The notes below the pieces were generated by a model, which worked only from the letters and a program-made list of their open reading frames with translations, did no database searches and was not told the origin of the DNA. The position numbers and the translations under genes are program-made. Of a stretch of 64,000 nucleotides of DNA, positions 58,217 to 64,000 are shown one piece after another; the first letter of the stretch is position 1, and every line of letters starts with the position of its first letter. The stretch lies in NCBI GenBank assembly GCA_018195615.1, contig JAGTPG010000001.1:930001-994000 (forward strand). Reading direction: 5' to 3'. This DNA comes from Streptomyces tuirus. GTDB taxonomy: Bacteria > Actinomycetota > Actinomycetes > Streptomycetales > Streptomycetaceae.

Positions 58217-58320
58217 CCGTACCTCCAGTCAAAGGCCGTTCGCGCAGCTTAATTCATCGCAATGTCCGCGTCAGGAACGCGTCGAACACCGGTGCGTCGG
58301 GCCCGCTACCATGCGCGCCC

Positions 58321-59087
58321 ATGAATGACGACGTGCGCAACATCGTCCTGGGCGTGGTCGCGGCGGGGATCAGCGCCGCGATCGGCTGGGGGCCCGCACC
58401 TACCTGTGGAAGCGCAAGCTCCGCCGGAAACAGGCCTTCTTCGGACTGCCCGACAACTCGGAATCGCTGCTGGTGGTGAACCGGGGTGCCGGGGGTCCCG
58501 AGTTCGCCGTGATGCGCTACGACGTGTTCGCGCTGCTCGAACTGGCCGCGCTGATCAAGGACTGCAACGCCCACGCCCAGATCCTCCCGCACGACACGGC
58601 ACGTCAGGGCTTCGGTGAACGCACCGAGTTCTGTGTGGGCGGACCGGCCTCGAACCGCCGTATGGCCGCCCATCTGTCGTCCCTGCTCCCCGGGGTGCGG
58701 GTGAACGTCGACGCCGAACCGGGTCCGGACCGGGGCTCGTTCCAGGTGGGCTCCGAGCGCTACCGCGTGGAGAACGGCAAGGAGGAGTACGCGCTGCTCG
58801 CCCGGCTCACCGCGGAGCGGAGCCAGAACACCCGCCCCGTCTTCCTCTTCTGCGGTCAGACCTCGATCACCAACCAGGCCACCACCCGCTACCTCGCCCG
58901 CAACCACGAACGGATGGCCCGCAAGTACGGCAACGGTTCCTTCGTGCTGCTGCTGAAGGTGATCAATTCACAGGCGTACGGCCCGGACGTCGTCGAACTG
59001 GTGGAGGACGTGACGCGCGCGGCGCAGACACCGCTGCCCGCTCCGGCCGCGACGCAGGCTCCACGCAACAGCCACCGTGCCTCCTGA
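58321..59087 (+). CDS. hypothetical membrane-anchored protein (one apparent frameshift)
   Basis: About 255 residues. From ATG 58321 the N-terminus MNDDVRNIVLGVVAAGISAA is one membrane helix followed by a basic stretch (YLWKRKLRRKQAFFGLPDN) once a base is restored at 58388-58392. The rest is soluble: VVNRGAGGPEFAVMRYDVFA, SSLLPGVRVNVDAEPGPDRG, PVFLFCGQTSITNQATTRYL and SFVLLLKVINSQAYGPDVVE. I do not recognise a named family. Positive charges after the helix place the soluble domain in the cytoplasm. No operon partner; both neighbours are separate units. Confidence 0.75.
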
Positions 59088-59109
59088 AGTCCTCCACTTC
59101 TCAACAATC

Positions 59110-59163
59110 GTTACTGGCACGTAACTTACCGACGGGTTACCAGTGGTAAGGGGACGAGGTTAC
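59110..59163. promoter_or_regulatory. cluster of GTTAC/GTAAC inverted repeats upstream of secreted hydrolase
   Basis: GTTAC-N6-GTAAC (59110-59125) is a perfect inverted repeat. TTACC-AGT-GGTAA (59137-59149) is a second one, and a further GTTACC follows at 59159. The stretch is much richer in A/T than its surroundings and ends 40 bp before the GTG at 59204, so it probably contains the promoter and an operator. The GTNAC pattern recalls GlnR boxes but the spacing does not fit well. Confidence 0.45.
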
Positions 59164-59203
59164 CGTCTGGTCACTTTGCACTGACACGAGTGAGGAGTGA
59201 CCC

Positions 59204-60770
59204 GTGGGACTCCACCGCAAGGCCCTGCGCACCACCGCCGTAGGCGCCGTCTCGGCGACCCTGGTCGCCGGCACCGCCCTCGGACTCGCCCCCACCGCCC
59301 AGGCCACGCCGAACCCGGTCCGGTTCGTCGACATCGCCGGCGACGGCGGCACGGTCCTCAAGGCCAACGTCGTCACCCCGGCCGGCGCCGACGGCACGCG
59401 CCGCTACCCGCTGCTCGTCATGCCCACGAGCTGGGGACTGCCCCAGGTCGAGTACCTGGCCCAGGCGCAACAGCTCGCCGACTCCGGGTACGTCGTGGTC
59501 ACGTACAACGTGCGCGGCTTCTGGCAGTCGGGCGGCGAGATAGAAGTCGCCGGCCCGCCCGACGTGGCCGACGCCTCGAAAGTCATCGACTGGGCCCTCG
59601 CCAACACCCCCTCGGACGCCGGGCACATCGGCATGGCGGGCGTCTCCTACGGCGCCGGGATCAGCCTGCTCACCGCCGCGCAGGACAAGCGGGTGCGCGC
59701 GGTGGCCTCACTGAGCGGCTGGGCCGACCTGATCGGCTCGATCTACGCCGGGCGCACCCAGCACGTCCAGGCCGCCGCCCTGCTGGACGGCGCGAGTCTG
59801 GTCACGGGCCGGCAGAGCGCCGAACTCCGGCAGGTCTTCGACGACTTCTACGCCTCCAACCTGGCGAAGGAGCCGGAGCTGATCGCCTGGGGGAAGAAAC
59901 GTTCCGCTGTGACCTACGTCGACCAGCTCAACAAGAACGGCGCGGCCGTCATGCTCGCCAACGCCTGGGGCGACACGATCTTCCCGCCCAACCAGTACGC
60001 CGACTTCTACGAGAAGCTGACCGGGCCCAAGCGGCTGGAAATGCGCCCCGGCGACCACGCCACCGCCGAGCTGACCGGCCTGTTCGGGCTGCCCAACGAC
60101 GTGTGGAAGGACACCGAGCGCTGGTTCGACCACTATCTCAGGGGCGAGGACAACGGCATCGACCGCGAACAGCCCGTCCAGCTCAAGTCCCGCTCCTCGG
60201 GCGGATACGAGGGCTACCCGGACTGGAAGTCGGTCGCCGCGACCGACCGCAAGATCGCCCTCGGGGCACCACCACGATCCGCGCCAACGTGAACTCGGGC
60301 GCGGACGGCGGGGTCGTCTTCCTGTCCAGCATCCTCGACCAGGTGGCCCAGCTGCCCCGATGGCCTCCATCCCCCTGCTCCCCCGCCGCTGGGCCGCCGT
60401 GTGGCAGTCGGAGAAGTACGCCACGGCCCAGCAGGTGCGCGGGACAGCCAAGTTGCACACCACCGTCACCCCGACCAAGGAGAGCGGCACCCTCGTCGCC
60501 TACCTCTACGACGTGGGGCCGCTCGGCCTCGGCAAGCTGGTCACCAACGCGCCGTACACCTTCCACGGGCGGACCCCCGGAAAGCCGTTCGGCGTCGACC
60601 TGGAGCTGTACTCCACGGCCTACGACGTCCCGGCCGGGCACCGCCTCGCCCTGGTCGTCGACACGGTCGACCCGCTCTACATCGAGCACAACCCGTCCGG
60701 CGCGCAGCTGACCTTCTCCTCGCCGGCGAACGACCCGTCGTACGTGTCGGTTCCGCTGCGCGAGCAGTGA
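59204..60770 (+). CDS. secreted S15/CocE-family alpha/beta hydrolase (two apparent frameshifts)
   Basis: About 522 residues from GTG 59204 with GAGGAG upstream. Sec signal peptide TTAVGAVSATLVAGTALGLA, cleavage near AQA-TPNP. Hydrolase domain: nucleophile Ser in IGMAGVSYGAGISLLTAA, Asp in LANAWGDTIFPPNQY and His in MRPGDHATAEL. The C-terminal beta jelly roll (TAKLHTTVTPTKESGTLVAY, LALVVDTVDPLYIEHNPSGA) is typical of X-Pro dipeptidyl-peptidase and cocaine-esterase relatives. Single bases are missing at 60263-60266 and 60355-60358. It probably hydrolyses extracellular peptides or acyl esters. A palindrome-rich promoter region lies upstream and a hairpin terminator downstream. Confidence 0.9.
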
Positions 60771-60810
60771 TCTGCGGCTGCCGCCGGACGGGCCTGGCCG
60801 ATGAACCGCC

Positions 60811-60840
60811 GCCCCCGTGGCCCGGGAGGGCCGTGGGGGC
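60811..60840. terminator. terminator hairpin after the S15-type hydrolase
   Basis: GCCCCC-GT-GGCCC, loop GGGA, GGGCC-GT-GGGGGC: 6 and 5 bp with a 2x2 internal loop, 40 bp after the stop. The orphan ABC ATPase converges from the other side, so it may serve both. Confidence 0.7.
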
Positions 60841-60991
60841 CGTACCCGGCACAGCGCCCCGCGGACCGGGCGGGCGGTCTGCTCACCCCGGGCTGGATCG
60901 GCGGAATTCGGTGAAGTCCCCCTCTCCGACAGGGATGAAGGGCACATCGTAGTCGAGGTCCGACGCGATGGGCCTTCCGGTGCCTGCCCGT

Positions 60992-61735
60992 TCAGTGCTT
61001 GAGGATCTTGGAGAGGAAGTCCTTGGCGCGGTCGCTGCTGGGGTTGGTGAAGAACTCGTCGGGGGTGCGGTCCTCGACGATCCGGCCGTCGGACATGAAG
61101 ACGACCCGGTTGGCGGCCGAGCGGGCGAAGCCCATCTCGTGCGTGACGACGATCATGGTCATGCCCTCACGGGCCAGCTGCTTCATGACCTCCAGCACCT
61201 CGTTGATCATCTCCGGGTCGAGGGCGGAGGTCGGCTCGTCGAAGAGCATCGCCTTGGGCTCCATGGCCAGAGCACGGGCGATGGCCACGCGTTGCTGCTG
61301 GCCGCCGGAGAGCTGTGCCGGGTACTTGTCCGCCTGGTCGGCGACACCGACCCGGTCGAGGAGCTCACGGGAGCGCTTGTCGGCGTCCTCCTTCCTGCGC
61401 CCGCGGACCTTGACCTGCCCCAGGGAGACGTTCTGCAGGACGGTCTTGTGGGCGAAGAGGTTGAACGACTGGAAGACCATGCCGACGTCGGCACGCAGCC
61501 GCGCCAGGGGCTTGCCCTCCTCCGGCAGCGGCTGCCCGTCGAGGACGATCTCTCCGGACTCGATGGTCTCCAGTCGGTTGATCGCCCGGCACAGTGTCGA
61601 CTTTCCCGACCCCGACGGGCCGATGACGACGACCACCTCTCCCCTGCCCACGGTGAGGTCGATGTCCTGAAGGACATGCAGCTCCCCGAAGTGCTTGTTG
61701 ACTTCACGCAGCTCGATCAGCGGATCCATGGCCAT
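60992..61735 (-). CDS. polar amino acid ABC transporter ATP-binding protein, GluA/GlnQ type
   Basis: 247 residues from ATG 61735 (61729 also possible). A complete ABC ATPase: Walker [22 protein letters not shown]-loop [20 protein letters not shown], signature [19 protein letters not shown], Walker [21 protein letters not shown] and H-loop [20 protein letters not shown]. It closely resembles GluA of glutamate importers. The binding-protein and permease genes (gluB, C, D) that normally follow are absent: the next sequence on this strand is a terminator and the convergent S15 hydrolase. Either it serves permeases encoded elsewhere or the operon has been cut. Confidence 0.9.
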   Translation of the reverse strand: MAMDPLIELREVNKHFGELHVLQDIDLTVGRGEVVVVIGPSGSGKSTLCRAINRLETIESGEIVLDGQPLPEEGKPLARLRADVGMVFQSFNLFAHKTVLQNVSLGQVKVRGRRKEDADKRSRELLDRVGVADQADKYPAQLSGGQQQRVAIARALAMEPKAMLFDEPTSALDPEMINEVLEVMKQLAREGMTMIVVTHEMGFARSAANRVVFMSDGRIVEDRTPDEFFTNPSSDRAKDFLSKILKH

Positions 61736-61789
61736 ACTCAGCCCTACTCACTCTCAGCTGTGTGGTGGTTGCCGCAACGTATCCAGGCA

Positions 61790-61827
61790 TGATCGAACGT
61801 GTGGGGGCGACACGCACCTTTCGATCA
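61790..61827. promoter_or_regulatory. nested inverted repeat upstream of the GluA-type gene
   Basis: TGATCGAA (61790-61797) and TTCGATCA (61820-61827) are perfect arms. Inside them CGTGT and ACACG also pair around GGGGGCG, with a 5-nt asymmetry. It is 55 bp upstream of the ABC ATPase start and 50 bp after the DUF6278 stop, so it may be a terminator for the latter, an operator for the former, or both. Confidence 0.5.
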
Positions 61828-61876
61828 TTAGCCGTATTTACGGCGGACTTTGGGCCAAAGGTTCTGTGGATCAGGC

Positions 61877-62284
61877 TCACGCCTCCGCGACTTCCGCGTA
61901 CAGCTGGGACAGCTCGGGCACCCCGTTCGCAGCCCACTCCTGGCCGGACTCCACCACGTCGAACACCCGGCCGGAGGCGAGCCGCACGACGGGCTGCCCG
62001 TCGGACCGGAGCTCCCAGGCGGCTCCCGGCACGGAGCGCACGATGACGGTGCCCAGATAGAGCCCGGCGTCGTTGCCGAGCCAGGCCAGGGTCTCCTCGT
62101 CGTCCCGCCAGCGCGGCACCAGCTGGTCCAGCGCCTCCAGCGAGGCCGCCGAGTCGTCCAGCCGGACATCCGCCCGGGACGCCTGGGAGCGGAGCAGTTC
62201 GCACTCGGCGAGGAGTTCCTCGATGCCTGCCGGATCGGGGACTCCGAGCTTCTGGCGCCGGTTGCCCAGGAAAGGGATGTTCAT
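61877..62284 (-). CDS. DUF6278 family protein
   Basis: 135 residues: MNIPFLGNRRQKLGVPDPAG, IEELLAECELLRSQASRADV, LDDSAASLEALDQLVPRWRD, DAGLYLGTVIVRSVPGAAWE, LASGRVFDVVESGQEWAANG. It matches what I recall of DUF6278, a small actinobacterial family of unknown function; the soluble mixed alpha/beta protein has no catalytic motif I can name. The ribosome site is weak. It is upstream of the GluA-type gene on the same strand but separated by 141 bp and an inverted repeat, so co-transcription is doubtful. Confidence 0.75.
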   Translation of the reverse strand: MNIPFLGNRRQKLGVPDPAGIEELLAECELLRSQASRADVRLDDSAASLEALDQLVPRWRDDEETLAWLGNDAGLYLGTVIVRSVPGAAWELRSDGQPVVRLASGRVFDVVESGQEWAANGVPELSQLYAEVAEA

Positions 62285-62377
62285 ACGTCCAGCGTGTCAT
62301 TCGTACCCCCGTACGCACCACAGGCGCGCGGGCCCGCCGATTCCGGTCGAGTTCACGCCGAGTTCGCGCATGGCTCG

Positions 62378-62406
62378 TTGACGGGTCCCTGTTGTCTCCC
62401 TAACTT
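62378..62406 (+). promoter_or_regulatory. vegetative promoter of the SGNH hydrolase gene
   Basis: TTGACG (62378-62383), 17-bp spacer, TAACTT (62401-62406): the best HrdB-type promoter match I found in the window. Expected start is near 62413, giving a ~90-nt leader before the GTG at 62503. TTCACCGTG occurs twice, at 62405-62413 and 62431-62439. Confidence 0.7.
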
Positions 62407-62502
62407 CACCGTGCGTCTTGCGTCTCGGCTTTCACCGTGTCCGCTGTTCTGTCCTGCGTTTCGTCCGGTGCGTCGTGTGTCGATGAGCGGGAGGAGTCGG
62501 CC

Positions 62503-64000
62503 GTGCGCCGATGTGTCCGGGGGATCCTGGTCGTGCTGACCCTGTGCGGGTCCTTGGTGCCGACGGTCTCCGCGCAGGCCGCCGAGGAGCGGCGGGCCGA
62601 GCCGGTGCCGCTGGAGCGGCTGTTCGACAACGTGGCCGTCAGCGACGACAGCCGGCCCGCGGAGGCCGACTTCGACGGGAACGGCGCCTCCCTGCCGGCC
62701 CGGGACCTCACGGCCGCGGGCTGGACGCCCGGCCGCACGCTCACCGTCCAGGGAGCCCGGCTGACCTGGCCGCGGCGACAGCCCGGCGAGCCGGACAACG
62801 TCCGCGCGGCCGGGCAGGACGTACGCGTGGCGGGGCGCGGGGACGCCCTCGCCCTCCTGGTGGCGGGCACCGCCGGCACGGAGGTGGGCGGCGCGGGCAC
62901 GGTCACCTACGCGGACGGCACCAGCTCCGGGTACCGGCTGACCGCGCCCGACTGGCGCACCGGGCCGCTCGCCACGAAGGCGGTGGCCCTGCCGCGCATC
63001 AACACGCCCGGCGGGTCCCTCGCGGAGCAGGCCCGCCTGTACGTCGTGACGGTGCCGCTGGTGCCGGCGCGCGCCGTCGTCTCGGTCCGGCTGCCGCGCG
63101 TGGCCGGCCTGCATGTCTTCGCGGTGTCGGTACGGGCCGCGACGCAGGGGTGGACGGGCAGCTGGACCACGTCGACGGGCGGGTACACGGCCGTGGGGCC
63201 CTGGACGGACCGGACGCTGCGGCTGGTCGTGCACACGTCGGCCGGCGGGCCCCGGGTCCGGGTGCGGTTCGACAACACCTTCGCGGCGGCGCCGGTGCGG
63301 ATCGGCAGCGCGACGGTCGCCGTGCGGGCGTCGGGCGCGGCGGCGCGCGGGCTGCCGGTACCGCTGGCCTTCGGCGGTGAGGAAAGCGTGGAGATCCCGG
63401 CCGGGGCCCAGGCGTACAGCGACCCGCTGGGCTTCCCGGTGCCGGCGGACGCCGATCTGCTGGTGAGCTTCCATCTGCCCGGCACGGTTCCGGCGGCTCC
63501 CGTGCACCGGCTCGCGCAGCAGCGGTCGTACGTCAGCGAGCCGGGCGACCACGCGGCGGACGGTTCCGCGGCGGCCTACACCTCGGTGATCACCAGTTGG
63601 CCCCTGCTGACCGGGGTGGACGTGAGCGGCGGGCCCGGGTCCGTGGTGCTGCTGGGGGACTCGATCACCGACGGTGACAAGTCCACGGTGGACGCGAACC
63701 GGCGGTGGCCGGACGTGCTGGCCGACCGGCTGCGGTCGCAGAGCGCCGTCCCGCGCTATGGAGTACTGAACCAAGGCATCTCGGGCAACCGTGTGGTCAC
63801 CGACCGCTATCCCGGTGACGGGGTGTCCACGGACACCGCCGGGGTGAGCGCATTGCACCGGTTCGACCGGGACGTCCTCGCCCAGACGTCGGCGCGTACC
63901 GCCGTCGTCTTCGAGGGCGTCAACGACCTGCGGTGGGGCACCTCCGCGGAGCAGGTGATCGCGGGGCTGCGGGAGCTGGCGGCGCGCGGGCACGCCCGGG
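62503..64000 (+). CDS. secreted SGNH/GDSL-family hydrolase (3' end outside window)
   Basis: About 499 residues are visible and the frame is still open at the window end. GTG 62503 follows GGAGGAG. Signal peptide RRCVRGILVVLTLCGSLVPT, cleavage near SAQA. Residues ~40-370 form beta-sandwich material (RLFDNVAVSDDSRPAEADFD, TVPLVPARAVVSVRLPRVAG). The SGNH hydrolase begins SVVLLGDSITDGDKSTV (~385, nucleophile Ser), then NQGISGNRVV (block II Gly) and VVFEGVNDLRWG (block III Asn). The final DxxH block is beyond the window. It probably deacylates extracellular polysaccharide or lipid. No frameshift in 1.5 kb. A clear vegetative promoter lies upstream. Confidence 0.9.
   Translation, partial: MRRCVRGILVVLTLCGSLVPTVSAQAAEERRAEPVPLERLFDNVAVSDDSRPAEADFDGNGASLPARDLTAAGWTPGRTLTVQGARLTWPRRQPGEPDNVRAAGQDVRVAGRGDALALLVAGTAGTEVGGAGTVTYADGTSSGYRLTAPDWRTGPLATKAVALPRINTPGGSLAEQARLYVVTVPLVPARAVVSVRLPRVAGLHVFAVSVRAATQGWTGSWTTSTGGYTAVGPWTDRTLRLVVHTSAGGPRVRVRFDNTFAAAPVRIGSATVAVRASGAAARGLPVPLAFGGEESVEIPAGAQAYSDPLGFPVPADADLLVSFHLPGTVPAAPVHRLAQQRSYVSEPGDHAADGSAAAYTSVITSWPLLTGVDVSGGPGSVVLLGDSITDGDKSTVDANRRWPDVLADRLRSQSAVPRYGVLNQGISGNRVVTDRYPGDGVSTDTAGVSALHRFDRDVLAQTSARTAVVFEGVNDLRWGTSAEQVIAGLRELAARGHAR

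Overview
The window reads as Streptomyces chromosome. It is very GC-rich with G/C at third codon positions, and start codons are ATG, GTG or TTG behind GGAGG-type ribosome sites. It carries families typical of the genus: two PucR-type regulators, an ABC-F protein, a PAS/GAF/SpoIIE phosphatase, DUF6278, a UL36-type repeat protein, F420-dependent oxidoreductases, and vegetative and leaderless promoters. I see no rRNA, tRNA, insertion sequence, prophage or CRISPR array, and no biosynthetic gene cluster.

Layout. 0-6 kb: ADP-ribosylglycohydrolase (cut by the window edge), secreted SapA-like protein, Nudix hydrolase, sirtuin, a VOC protein, an Ada-AlkA/MGMT alkylation-repair operon, and a divergent ArsR-type metal sensor with its probable operator. 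6-18 kb: large secreted LamG-containing beta-galactosidase, alpha/beta hydrolase, PAS-GAF-SpoIIE phosphatase, an ABC-F ATPase behind a leader peptide and RNA hairpins, and a MalT-like LuxR regulator. 18-25 kb: class II glutamine amidotransferase, macrodomain hydrolase coupled to an FAD oxidoreductase, inositol-phosphatase-family enzyme, cytoplasmic gamma-glutamyltransferase. 25-34 kb: a membrane-remodelling/stress type operon (YqiJ-like membrane protein, flotillin, ~1620-residue coiled-coil AAA+ ATPase) divergent from a PucR-type regulator. 34-41 kb: AGCS amino-acid symporter with a structured leader, NhaP antiporter, a decayed nhaA, an NfeD/slipin pair and a fragment of an FAD oxidoreductase.

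41-50 kb is a coherent pyrimidine/hydantoin catabolic cluster on the minus strand: two beta-ureidopropionase-like nitrilases, class III aminotransferase, PucR regulator, dihydropyrimidinase, LLM F420-dependent oxidoreductase and NCS1 transporter. Together they can import a base, open the dihydropyrimidine ring, release the beta-amino acid and transaminate it. 50-64 kb: repeat-rich UL36-type protein, XRE regulator/methionine aminopeptidase pair with facing leaderless promoters, ClpC-type chaperone, secreted gamma-glutamyltransferase, a hypothetical membrane-anchored protein, secreted S15/CocE-type hydrolase, an orphan GluA-type ABC ATPase, DUF6278 and a secreted SGNH hydrolase running off the end.

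A major caveat: about 38 single-base deletions, almost all in G or C runs and never insertions, break 19 otherwise normal genes. This is the signature of homopolymer under-calling in a draft assembly. I therefore annotate those genes as intact CDS with apparent frameshifts, and reserve pseudogene for loci with real internal loss.
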